Source: Phycisphaerae bacterium (lineage in GTDB: Bacteria; Planctomycetota; Phycisphaerae; Sedimentisphaerales; UBA12454). Taken from it: a DNA stretch of 10,519 nt. The DNA is taken from NCBI GenBank assembly GCA_028712345.1, contig JAQTQF010000040.1:1-10519 (forward strand). Reading direction: 5' to 3'. Each line of letters begins with the position of its first letter. The first letter of the stretch is position 1. The position numbers and the translations under genes were made by a program. This document shows positions 1-7,402 of the stretch, piece after piece. The notes under the pieces are model-generated. The model was not told where the DNA came from. It saw only the letters and a program-made list of their open reading frames with translations, and ran no database searches.

Positions 1-2047
1 AAAAGAGCTGATGGATATCGAAGTTGCCCCTGTAGAACGTAAAATCGTTACGACTATTGTTAGGATGGTGGGTAAGGTGGATTACGATGAAACAAACCTT
101 GCCTATATTACTGCATGGGTACCGGGAAGGCTGGATAAACTATACGTTGATTATACCGGAGTACCCGTCAACAAGGGTGATCACATGGTCTATCTTTACA
201 GCCCTGAATTGATAAGTGCCCAGGAAGAATTGCTGCAGGCAATTGAAGCGGTTAAAAACATCCAGAAAACTGAACTTGGTGTTATGCGTGAGATGACTGA
301 ATCCACGGCAAAATCCGCTCGTGAGAAGCTGCGGCTGTGGGGGTTGATGCCTGAACAAATCACTGAAATTGAAACAACCGGGCAGGTCACAGACCATATG
401 ACGATTTACTCTCCGACAAGCGGTATAGTTATTCATAAAAATGCCCTTGAAGGGATGTATGTTCAGACCGGTACGAAAATTTATACGATTGCCGATCTTT
501 CAAAAATATGGGTAAAATTGGATGCCTATGAGTCCGACCTTGTATGGCTCCGTTATGGCCAGCAAGTAGAGTTTACGAGCATTTCTTATCCGGGTCAGAT
601 CTTCAAAGGTACAATAAGCTTTATCGACCCTATCCTGAACGACAGAACCAGGACGGTAAAAGTCCGTGTAAATGTCCAAAATCCTGATGGAAAGTTAAAG
701 CCTGGTATGTTTGTCAAAGCGGTCGTTCAATCTCAGGTAGCTGCCGGCGGGCGAATTATGAATGCCGAGCTGGCCGGTAAGTGGATTTGTCCGATGCATC
801 CCGATGTTATCAAAGAAACCACCGGCATTTGTGATATTTGTAAAATGCCTCTGGTTACGACAGAAACTCTAGGTTATGTAAGTGATGATCCATCGCTGGC
901 TGAAAAACCGCTGGTTATCCCTGTATCTGCCGCATTGGTAACGGGCACACGTGCCATCGTTTATGTGCAGGTACCTGATACTGAAAAGCCGACTTATGAG
1001 GGAAGAGAGATCGCTCTTGGACCCAGAGCTGGCGATTACTACCTGGTACGAAGCGGTCTGAGCGAAGGTGAGCTTGTTGTTGTTAAAGGTAATTTCAAGA
1101 TTGACAGCAGTCTCCAGATTATGGCCAAGCCCAGTATGATGACACCGGAAGGAGCAGGCGGAGGCAGTATGCTTGATCATGGCCCACGAACAAAAAAGGA
1201 TGAAGGTGACACCCAAGCTGCTGTTGAATTACCTGCTTTGTCCAAAAACCAGATTCAAGCTGTTCTCGCCAAAGCCGAGGTCGTAAAAGATGCTGTCGGC
1301 AGCGAAGACATCCAGAAAATCAAAACAGCTTTTTCCGAATTTGACCAGTCTATTAAGAATGTTGATATGGAACTATTGGCAGGGCTGCCGCATATGTTAT
1401 GGATGGAATATCATATGAGGCTCAGTAATGATGCTATTGAAGGTATGGAAGCTGAAACCCTGAAAGATGCGATAAAGGCAGCTAAATCCCTGGCAGAGAA
1501 TATAAGTTCCGTAGCCGCTAAATTTGGTTTGATTCGTCGACACTCAGACATCGTCAGGGCGAGTATAAGTGATAATTTCCGTATTCAACTGGCAAAGGTT
1601 TTTGAAGGTTATTTTGCAATGCAGCAGGCCCTCTCAAATGATAATGTGAAGCTGGCGGCTGAATCCGCGAAGCAGGCATTGGATGCACTCAAAACGGTGG
1701 ATATGAAATTACTAAGCGGCAGCGATCATGACAAGTGGATGAAATTTTCGGCAGAACTTGAATCAGTATTATCCAAAGCTGGTGAGAATAAGGATATCAA
1801 GTTAATCCGTGAAGACTTTCATCTGATGTCACAACAATTAGCACAGGTGGCAGAGCATTTCGGTTCGACCGGACAATCACCTTTTTATTTGCTGCACTGT
1901 CCAATGGCATTCGATAACACAGGAGCAAACTGGCTGCAGGATAATGAGCAGACACGTAATCCATATTTTGGGCAGAAGATGCCCCAGTGCGGTGGAGTAA
2001 AAGAAATTATCGACGTGAAAGAAATCTGGGAAAAGAAAGATAAATAA
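1..2047 (+). CDS. cusB: CusB-like RND periplasmic adaptor (membrane fusion protein), 5' partial
   Basis: This is the periplasmic adaptor linking an RND heavy-metal pump to its outer-membrane channel. The frame is open to the left edge: codons for K-E-L precede the first ATG at 11. That ATG falls inside the conserved 'ls..DIEVAPVE' region, so it is almost certainly internal and the signal peptide lies upstream. Counting from that Met, the visible parts are: first lipoyl/barrel-sandwich half about 30-65, alpha-hairpin about 66-130, second lipoyl half about 134-165, then beta-barrel. A heavy-metal-binding motif follows with C260, M262, H263, C274 and C277. After a membrane-proximal segment come two DUF3347-like helical modules sharing VDMxLLxG..H..WM (V451 and V563, period 112 residues). 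The C-terminal tail has HCPM (C630) and MPQC (C660), typical of copper-type CusB proteins. The stop lies one base before cusA. Family assignment is secure; Cu/Ag specificity is inferred. Confidence 0.93.
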   Translation, partial: KELMDIEVAPVERKIVTTIVRMVGKVDYDETNLAYITAWVPGRLDKLYVDYTGVPVNKGDHMVYLYSPELISAQEELLQAIEAVKNIQKTELGVMREMTESTAKSAREKLRLWGLMPEQITEIETTGQVTDHMTIYSPTSGIVIHKNALEGMYVQTGTKIYTIADLSKIWVKLDAYESDLVWLRYGQQVEFTSISYPGQIFKGTISFIDPILNDRTRTVKVRVNVQNPDGKLKPGMFVKAVVQSQVAAGGRIMNAELAGKWICPMHPDVIKETTGICDICKMPLVTTETLGYVSDDPSLAEKPLVIPVSAALVTGTRAIVYVQVPDTEKPTYEGREIALGPRAGDYYLVRSGLSEGELVVVKGNFKIDSSLQIMAKPSMMTPEGAGGGSMLDHGPRTKKDEGDTQAAVELPALSKNQIQAVLAKAEVVKDAVGSEDIQKIKTAFSEFDQSIKNVDMELLAGLPHMLWMEYHMRLSNDAIEGMEAETLKDAIKAAKSLAENISSVAAKFGLIRRHSDIVRASISDNFRIQLAKVFEGYFAMQQALSNDNVKLAAESAKQALDALKTVDMKLLSGSDHDKWMKFSAELESVLSKAGENKDIKLIREDFHLMSQQLAQVAEHFGSTGQSPFYLLHCPMAFDNTGANWLQDNEQTRNPYFGQKMPQCGGVKEIIDVKEIWEKKDK

Positions 2048-2048
2048 T

Positions 2049-5000
2049 ATGGACGATAAATATTCTTCTGAACAAACCGCAGAGCAAAAATCACTGATAG
2101 GAAAGCTTATGCGTTTTTGCCTGACTAACAAGCTTGTGGTCGGGCTGCTCGTCTTATTTGTAATTTTTTGGGGCATAATAGCTGCGCCTTTTGACTGGGA
2201 TGCTGGGGGGCTTATACGTAAGCCAGTTCCTGTTGACGCCATTCCTGATATAGGTGAAAATCAGCAGATTGTTTTTACCGAATGGATGGGACGCTCGCCT
2301 CAGGATGTTGAAGACCAGATATCTTATCCACTTACAGTATCGCTATTAGGGGTACCGGGCGTCAAGACTATCCGCAGCTATTCATTTTTCGGGTTTTCCT
2401 CTATCTACATCATCTTCAAGGAAAATGTTGACTTCTATTGGTCACGAACCCGTGTTTTAGAGAAACTAAATTCTCTTCCAGCCAGCACTTTGCCTGAAGG
2501 AGTCCAGCCGGCCCTTGGGCCTGATGCCACAGCCCTTGGACAGATTTTCTGGTACACACTCGAAGGCCGTGATTCTGAAGATAAGCCTGCTGGCGGCTGG
2601 GACATGGAGGAATTGCGCACCATACAGGACTGGTATGTCCGGTACGGCCTGCTGTCTGCTGACGGGGTAAGCGAGGTGGCATCAGTTGGAGGATTTGTCC
2701 GTGAATATCAGATTGATGTCGATCCTGACGCTATGCGAGCATATGGTGTAAGCTTTGCGGATGTTTATCATGCTGTAAAATCATCGAATATCGATGTCGG
2801 CGCCAAAACGATGGAACTGAATCGCGTTGAGTATTTCATACGTGGCATAGGCTTTATCAAACAGATCGCTGACATCGAAGACAGTGTTGTCAAAGTTGTA
2901 GATAACGTTCCTGTTCTGGTAAAAGATGTCGCCGTAGTCTCATATGGACCTGCATTGAGACGAGGAGCTTTGGATAAAGGAGGCACAGAGGCTGTAGGCG
3001 GGGTTGTTGTTGCGCGTTATGGTGATAATCCATTGGCAGTCATTAAAAATGTTAAAAAGAAAATTACTGAAATTGCTCCAGGCCTGCCTTCAAAGGTTCA
3101 CATAGATTTTTCAAAAGTCTCAGCAGATCAGCTCAGACAATTCGGCACAGAACACGGTTTCGCCACATACAATGGCGCTAAAATCAATCAGGATGCCTGG
3201 TTAAATTACCTGCGCGAAACTTCTGTTCAGGATTGGCCGAAATGGGCAACAATAAGCAAGGTTAATATTGTACCATTCTATGACAGAACAGGATTGATTT
3301 ACGAAACTCTTGGAACACTTAACTCCGCCCTTACCGAAGAAATTCTCATCACCATAATAGTAGTTATCTTGATGGTAATGCACTTGCGGAGCAGCATACT
3401 GATAGGTGGCCTGTTGCCTTTGGCAGTATTGATGTGCTTTATCGCAATGAAATTTTTTGGTGTAGACGCCAATATTGTAGCTTTATCCGGCATCGCAATT
3501 GCCATCGGAACTATGGTGGATATGGGGATTGTTATCTGTGAAAATATATTGCGGCATCTCGATGAAGCGGATCCACAGGAAAACAAGCTTGAAGTTATTC
3601 ACCGTGCAGCAAGCGAAGTTGGAAGTGCTGTATTAACGGCAGTTTCGACAACAGTGATTAGCTTTTTACCCGTCTTTACAATGATAGGTGCTGAAGGCAA
3701 ACTCTTTAAGCCTCTGGCATTTACCAAGACCTTTGCACTAATCTCTTCGGTTATAGTGGCTTTGACTATAATACCTCCTGCAGCTCATATTTTGTTTTGC
3801 AGTAAAATATCTATCAACGGCAAAAGGATTAAAATTGCTCTGCATCTGGCGGTTGTTTTTATCGGAGTTATTGCAGGATTTTTATTAAGCTGGTGGGCGG
3901 GTTTTGCACTTATTCTTTTTGGGGCTTATTATCTGGCAAGTGACTACATTCCTGAGAATATAAAACACTTTGGCCCATGGGTTGCAAATATGCTTGCCGT
4001 ATTGTTTGTTGGCGTGCTGCTTACCGAGCATTGGGAGCCGATAGGGGCAGAAGAGGGGTTTTTACGAAACTTCATATTTATTGCCCTTTTAATTGGACTA
4101 CTGCTTGGTGCATTCAGAGTGTTCCAGCATTTTTATCCTGTAATTCTTCGATGGTGTTTGCGTCATAAGCTGTTATTTTTATCAATGCCCTGCACCCTTC
4201 TCGTATTAGGCGGATTTGTTTGGTCTGGTCTTGGCAAGGAGTTTATGCCGCCTTTGGACGAAGGCTCATTTCTGTATATGCCTACAACGATGGTTCATGC
4301 TTCGGTCGGTGAGGCAATGGATGTTCTAAGTAAACAGGATATGGCTCTGCAAAATATACCGGAAGTTGATAGCGTCGTAGGAAAATTTGGCCGGGCAGAA
4401 ACACCTCTGGATCCCGCCCCGATATCCATGATAGAAACAGTGATTAATTATAAGCCGGAATATATAACAGACAAAGGCGGCAATCGAGTTAAATTCCGAT
4501 ACGATAAGAAAACGGTCAGTTTTGTTCGCGATGAGTTTGGCGAGCTTATTCCTGATCCGGATGGAAGGCCGTACAGGCAATGGAGAGATGAGATTAAAAG
4601 TCCGGATGATATTTGGAAAGAGATAACAAGGGCAACCAAAATACAAGGATCTACTTCCGCACCGAAATTACAACCAATAGCTGCCCGAATCGTTATGCTT
4701 CAAAGTGGCATGCGTGCGCCTATGGGTGTTAAGATCAAGGGTCCGACCCTCGATATTATTGAAAAAGTTGGTCTTGAAATTGAAGGATTTCTAAAAGAAG
4801 TCCCTTCAGTAGAGCCAGCCGCGGTTTTTGCCGACCGTATAGTTGGGAAACCTTATCTGGAAATTATTCCTGATCGAAAAGCGTTGGCCCGTTATGGTGT
4901 TCCAATGCGTGCATTCCAGGATGTTGTCGAGATTGCCATTGGAGGCAGGAAAGTAACCACGACTGTCGAAGGACGAGAGCGTTTTCCTGTACGCGTCCGG

Positions 5001-5921
5001 TATCAAAGGGAATTGAGAGATCAAATTGAAACACTTGAAAAGATACTCGTCCCTGCAGCTGATGGTGCACAAATACCAATCACAGAAGTTGCTGATGTTC
5101 AATATGTCAGAGGGCCACAAGTCATCAAAAGTGAGGATACGTTCCTGACAGGCTATGTTCTTTTTGATATGAAATCCGGCAATGCGGAAGTAGACGTTGT
5201 CGAACAGTGCCAGTCATATCTGCAGGAAAAAATAGATTCAGGCCAATTTGTCTTACCGCCTGGCGTCAGCTACACTTTTGCGGGCAATTATGAAAACCAG
5301 ATACGGTCACAGAAGACGCTTGCTGTTGTGTTGCCTCTGGCGTTGTTTATTATTTTCCTGATACTATACTTCCAGTTCAAATCGGTTATGACCACTTCAT
5401 TAGTATTTAGCGGCATTTTAGTAGCCTGGTCTGGCGGTTTCCTGATGATATGGTTTTATGCTCAGCCATGGTTCCTCGACTTTAATGTCTTTGGAGTGAA
5501 CATGCAGCAGCTCTTCCAGATACATCCAATTAACTTGAGCGTTGCTGTCTGGGTTGGATTTTTGGCACTCTTTGGAATAGCTTCTGATGATGGCGTTGTG
5601 ATGGGAACGTATCTTGAACAATCGTTCAGGAATCATAAGCATGACACCATCGAACATATTCGCGATGCTACTGTCTTTGCCGGTAACCGGCGTATCCGTC
5701 CATGTCTTATGACCACGGCCACAACAATATTAGCCTTGTTGCCGGTGCTTGCCTCAACCGGACGTGGTTCCGATGTAATGGTACCTATGGCAATACCATC
5801 GTTTGGTGGAATGACCATCGAAATCATGACGATGCTGGTGGTACCGGTACTGTACTGCGCTATACAGGAATTCAAATTAAAAGCAGTTTCTCGTAAGCAC
5901 ATTTTCAATGTTGAAATATAA
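2049..5921 (+). CDS. cusA: CusA-like HME-RND Cu(I)/Ag(I) efflux pump, inner membrane
   Basis: This is a proton-driven inner-membrane pump exporting metal ions through CusB and an outer-membrane channel. The TM4 motif GIAIAIGTMVDMGIVICEN places D491 and E498 at the positions of the proton-relay residues D405 and E412 of E. coli CusA. The three metal-binding methionines of CusA (573/623/672) align with M744 (LYMPTT), M794 (SMIET) and M883 (VMLQSGM), which argues for monovalent Cu/Ag rather than a CzcA-type divalent pump. At 1290 residues it is about 240 longer than E. coli CusA. Extra material includes about 50 residues before VPFYDRTGLI (about 356-405), about 100 hydrophobic residues with probable extra membrane spans (about 585-690), and about 40 residues between the second and third Met. 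The ATG follows the cusB stop after one base with no strong ribosome binding site, which suggests translational coupling. Confidence 0.95.
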   Translation: MDDKYSSEQTAEQKSLIGKLMRFCLTNKLVVGLLVLFVIFWGIIAAPFDWDAGGLIRKPVPVDAIPDIGENQQIVFTEWMGRSPQDVEDQISYPLTVSLLGVPGVKTIRSYSFFGFSSIYIIFKENVDFYWSRTRVLEKLNSLPASTLPEGVQPALGPDATALGQIFWYTLEGRDSEDKPAGGWDMEELRTIQDWYVRYGLLSADGVSEVASVGGFVREYQIDVDPDAMRAYGVSFADVYHAVKSSNIDVGAKTMELNRVEYFIRGIGFIKQIADIEDSVVKVVDNVPVLVKDVAVVSYGPALRRGALDKGGTEAVGGVVVARYGDNPLAVIKNVKKKITEIAPGLPSKVHIDFSKVSADQLRQFGTEHGFATYNGAKINQDAWLNYLRETSVQDWPKWATISKVNIVPFYDRTGLIYETLGTLNSALTEEILITIIVVILMVMHLRSSILIGGLLPLAVLMCFIAMKFFGVDANIVALSGIAIAIGTMVDMGIVICENILRHLDEADPQENKLEVIHRAASEVGSAVLTAVSTTVISFLPVFTMIGAEGKLFKPLAFTKTFALISSVIVALTIIPPAAHILFCSKISINGKRIKIALHLAVVFIGVIAGFLLSWWAGFALILFGAYYLASDYIPENIKHFGPWVANMLAVLFVGVLLTEHWEPIGAEEGFLRNFIFIALLIGLLLGAFRVFQHFYPVILRWCLRHKLLFLSMPCTLLVLGGFVWSGLGKEFMPPLDEGSFLYMPTTMVHASVGEAMDVLSKQDMALQNIPEVDSVVGKFGRAETPLDPAPISMIETVINYKPEYITDKGGNRVKFRYDKKTVSFVRDEFGELIPDPDGRPYRQWRDEIKSPDDIWKEITRATKIQGSTSAPKLQPIAARIVMLQSGMRAPMGVKIKGPTLDIIEKVGLEIEGFLKEVPSVEPAAVFADRIVGKPYLEIIPDRKALARYGVPMRAFQDVVEIAIGGRKVTTTVEGRERFPVRVRYQRELRDQIETLEKILVPAADGAQIPITEVADVQYVRGPQVIKSEDTFLTGYVLFDMKSGNAEVDVVEQCQSYLQEKIDSGQFVLPPGVSYTFAGNYENQIRSQKTLAVVLPLALFIIFLILYFQFKSVMTTSLVFSGILVAWSGGFLMIWFYAQPWFLDFNVFGVNMQQLFQIHPINLSVAVWVGFLALFGIASDDGVVMGTYLEQSFRNHKHDTIEHIRDATVFAGNRRIRPCLMTTATTILALLPVLASTGRGSDVMVPMAIPSFGGMTIEIMTMLVVPVLYCAIQEFKLKAVSRKHIFNVEI

Positions 5922-5944
5922 TTACTTTAGGAAGGATTAGTTGG

Positions 5945-6280
5945 ATGCGATTTCTTATTAAGCTTTTAATTAGCGTTGTTATTATTATTCTCTGCACACA
6001 AATTGGGCGAAGATTACCCACACTGGCCGGTTTGATAGCAGTGATGCCTTTAACGGGGGCTATTGTTCTTATCTGGCTATATGTTGACAATCCTTCCAAG
6101 TATACATTGCTGACCCAATATACAAGAGCAGCATTGTGGGGTATTTTACCAAGTATCCTCTTTTTTCTAACAGCCTTTTTCTGCTTTCAAAAACAACTGG
6201 CTCTGTCAATTACGCTTTGTATCAGTTTCACTGTGTGGATAGTAGCCGCAGTTTTTCATCAACTGCTATTGGGTAAATGA
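5945..6280 (+). CDS. small DUF3147-type integral membrane protein
   Basis: A 111-residue, very hydrophobic protein with about four predicted membrane spans (roughly 3-19, 25-46, 62-82 and 88-108). The block QIGRRLPTLAGLIAVMPLTG near residues 20-40 matches what I recall of the DUF3147 family, whose function is not established. A good ribosome binding site, AGGAAGG at 5929-5935, lies nine bases before the ATG. The gene starts 23 bases after cusA on the same strand, so it is probably the last gene of the efflux operon. There are no Cys, Met or His clusters that would suggest direct metal binding. A role as an accessory to the pump is inferred from position only. Confidence 0.8.
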   Translation: MRFLIKLLISVVIIILCTQIGRRLPTLAGLIAVMPLTGAIVLIWLYVDNPSKYTLLTQYTRAALWGILPSILFFLTAFFCFQKQLALSITLCISFTVWIVAAVFHQLLLGK

Positions 6281-6282
6281 CT

Positions 6283-6394
6283 GGTTGCCTGTGTTTGTCA
6301 TCCACGGTTCATTAACCATATGCTAAAAAGTATTTAACGTTCAAAACCATGCCCCCATTATCACAAATAATGGGGACAAAGTTTTGAGGCAACC
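6283..6394. repeat. 8-bp inverted repeat arms enclosing the hairpin
   Basis: GGTTGCCT at 6283-6290 is the exact reverse complement of AGGCAACC at 6387-6394. The right arm abuts the outer stem of the 6342-6386 structure, so the three pairings can form together. The left arm begins three bases after the stop of the DUF3147 gene. Confidence 0.45.
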
Positions 6395-6413
6395 TGAGTT
6401 GTGGTACTTTTTA
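6324..6413. repeat. 9-bp inverted repeat arms, crossing the 8-bp pair
   Basis: TAAAAAGTA at 6324-6332 is the exact reverse complement of TACTTTTTA at 6405-6413. This pair also encloses the 6342-6386 hairpin, but its arms interleave with those at 6283/6387. Both can pair only as a pseudoknot or as alternatives. The arms are AT-rich, so chance is more likely here than for the GC-containing pair. Confidence 0.4.
6342..6386. repeat. two-tier inverted repeat (possible transcription terminator of the cus operon)
   Basis: Inner stem of nine perfect pairs: CCCCATTAT (6353-6361) with ATAATGGGG (6367-6375), loop CACAA. Outer stem of six pairs: CAAAAC (6342-6347) with GTTTTG (6381-6386). The tiers are separated by a symmetrical 5x5-base internal loop. 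It lies 62 bases after the DUF3147 gene. No T-run follows directly on either strand, so a classical intrinsic terminator is not proven. An RNA structure or a mobile-element relic is also possible. Confidence 0.6.
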
Positions 6414-6415
6414 AG

Positions 6416-6435
6416 GTCTTTTTAAAGACTTTTTT
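6416..6435 (+). terminator. weak candidate intrinsic terminator
   Basis: GTCTTT (6416-6421) can pair with AAAGAC (6424-6429), although the tight two-base loop probably opens the last pair. Six T residues follow directly (6430-6435). The stem is short and AT-rich, so stability is doubtful. The position, about 135 bases after the last cus-operon gene, is suitable. Confidence 0.35.
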
Positions 6436-6624
6436 CATCCTTTTGATTTTGTGGTTTGGCATCAGGATATACAAATGTTGATCCTGTATTGCGTCAGGCC
6501 ATAGAGCGATTACACATTGGGAATTGGCTATAACGTAACCTATCAACAAAGCGGATATTAGGTGTCTACAAGATGGATAGACTTCCTCTCATAACCATTT
6601 TTTTACCTGCAATAAGGTTGACAC

Positions 6625-6638
6625 ATTTTTCGAAAAAT
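6625..6638. promoter_or_regulatory. perfect 14-bp palindrome upstream of the ArsR promoter
   Basis: ATTTTTCGAAAAAT is a perfect palindrome centred between 6631 and 6632. It ends three bases before the -35 hexamer, which suits an upstream regulator or activator site. The sequence is low-complexity, so its role is an inference from position. Confidence 0.4.
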
Positions 6639-6641
6639 CTT

Positions 6642-6670
6642 TTGACAGATTTGAACAACTATATTATTAT
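6642..6670 (+). promoter_or_regulatory. sigma70-type promoter of the ArsR-permease operon
   Basis: The -35 box TTGACA (6642-6647) is a perfect consensus. A 17-base spacer separates it from the -10 box TATTAT (6665-6670), one mismatch from TATAAT. Transcription would begin near 6676-6678, leaving a leader of about 33 bases. A second TTGACA at 6618-6623 has no suitable -10 at the right distance. Confidence 0.72.
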
Positions 6671-6683
6671 GTGAGTATTATAT
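6661..6683. promoter_or_regulatory. candidate ArsR-family operator over the -10 box
   Basis: ATATTATTATG (6661-6671) and GAGTATTATAT (6673-6683) form an imperfect inverted repeat about base 6672, with 7 of 11 positions paired. Its size and AT-rich ends resemble ArsR/SmtB-type operators, and it covers the -10 box and likely start site. Autorepression by the adjacent ArsR protein, relieved by metal, would fit. AT-richness makes some symmetry expected by chance. Confidence 0.35.
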
Positions 6684-6709
6684 GTTACAGTAATTAAAGG
6701 AATGCCGTT

Positions 6710-7039
6710 ATGGACGCTGATACGAAAAAGTTTTATGAGTTAAAGGCTGAGATCATTCAGGCAGCAGCGCATCCTATACGACTCGCCATTATTGAATTCT
6801 TAGTCAACGGTGAGCAATGCGTCTGTGATATTGTCGAGCACATTGATGCACAGAGGTCCAACGTGTCAAGGCATCTGTCTGTAATGCTCAAGGCTGGTGT
6901 TGTTGAAAGCCGTAAAGATGGCCTGAAAATGATGTATTCACTCAAAACGCCTTGTATTGTAAAGTTTCTTGGATGCGTAGAAGAAGCCTTGAAAGAGAGA
7001 ATGAAAAGCCAAACGGCCCTTTTGCGGAAGTTGGGCTGA
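6710..7039 (+). CDS. ArsR/SmtB-family metal-sensing repressor with CxC box
   Basis: A 109-residue winged-helix regulator. The N-terminal helices AAAHPIRLAIIEFLVNGEQ are followed by C37-V-C39-D, the position of the ELCVCDL metal box of ArsR/CadC-type sensors. The recognition helix is RSNVSRHLSVMLKAGVV (49-65), and the wing is at about 66-78. C82 and C89 lie downstream and could complete a thiolate site. The start is supported by AAAGGA at 6696-6701, eight bases before the ATG. As first gene after the promoter, it probably represses its own operon and releases DNA on binding a thiophilic ion. Which ion cannot be told: the box fits As(III), Cd/Pb, Cu(I) or related ligands. Confidence 0.9.
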   Translation: MDADTKKFYELKAEIIQAAAHPIRLAIIEFLVNGEQCVCDIVEHIDAQRSNVSRHLSVMLKAGVVESRKDGLKMMYSLKTPCIVKFLGCVEEALKERMKSQTALLRKLG

Positions 7040-7046
7040 TTTTTTT
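7007..7046 (+). terminator. possible attenuator hairpin plus T-run between the two regulator genes
   Basis: AGCCAA (7007-7012) can pair with TTGGGCT (7031-7037) with one bulged G. GA and then seven Ts (7040-7046) follow. The loop is long (18 bases), so the structure is marginal. If real it would let the first regulator be made in excess over the downstream genes. Confidence 0.25.
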
Positions 7047-7086
7047 AAGAACAAATGTGAGTGTTTGATTGTATAGTGTTGTATTT

Positions 7087-7398
7087 ATGGACGAGTTTAA
7101 CGCAAAGTGGATATTAATGTGCAAGATTCTTAAGCATCTGGTTTGCAGCGACAGGCTTGGAATATTTGCTCTTTTAAGTGATGACAACACAAATATCGAA
7201 CAGCTTTCCCAGCAAAGCGGGATGTCGAAATCGACTATATGCAGACACCTGCGGGCACTTCATAACAGCGGCCTTGTAAGAAGAACAAAGCAAGGTCAGC
7301 AAGTGCTTTACCGGTTAGATAAGTTTAGCTGCAATCTTGCTGCAGATTTGAAAAGAATGACACATTGTATATTAACAAAACAGTTAGGGAGTAATTGA
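7087..7398 (+). CDS. second ArsR-like winged-helix regulator
   Basis: A small regulator of 103 residues from the ATG at 7087. The segment ILKHLVCSDRLGIFALL resembles the helix before an ArsR HTH. IEQLSQQSGMSKSTICRHL followed by LHNSGLVRRTKQGQQVLYRL is a clear HTH and wing. It lacks the CxC box of its neighbour but has scattered cysteines (in LMCKI, LVCSD, TICRH, FSCNL and MTHCI) that could sense metal or redox state. The start is uncertain: neither ATG 7087 nor an in-frame TTG at 7069 has a good ribosome binding site, and ATG 7117 is also possible. It ends four bases before the permease gene. It may be a co-regulator or partner of the first ArsR. Confidence 0.8.
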   Translation: MDEFNAKWILMCKILKHLVCSDRLGIFALLSDDNTNIEQLSQQSGMSKSTICRHLRALHNSGLVRRTKQGQQVLYRLDKFSCNLAADLKRMTHCILTKQLGSN

Positions 7399-7402
7399 CG
7401 AT

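Larger units (their letters stand above)
6281..6709. other. intergenic region between the cus operon and the ArsR operon
   Basis: No credible gene lies in these 429 bases. The left half (6283-6435) contains several inverted repeats and a weak hairpin with a T-run. The stretch about 6440-6610 shows nothing I can name. The right part (6618-6701) holds a palindrome, a promoter and a ribosome binding site for the following ArsR gene. A 62-codon open stretch on the minus strand (6361-6549) has no supported ribosome binding site or family and overlaps the repeats. Confidence 0.7.

Noticed and set aside
11..13. ATG at 11 as the true start of the CusB gene.
   Set aside because: The frame is open to the left edge, and this Met lies within a conserved internal region. 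The signal peptide and N-terminal part are missing, so the gene is partial.
6361..6549. Minus-strand open stretch of 62 codons with an 'LMPNH' string reminiscent of REP-associated or IS200-type transposases.
   Set aside because: The resemblance is five residues only. There is no HUH motif, no catalytic Tyr context and no ribosome binding site, and the stretch overlaps the AT-rich repeats.
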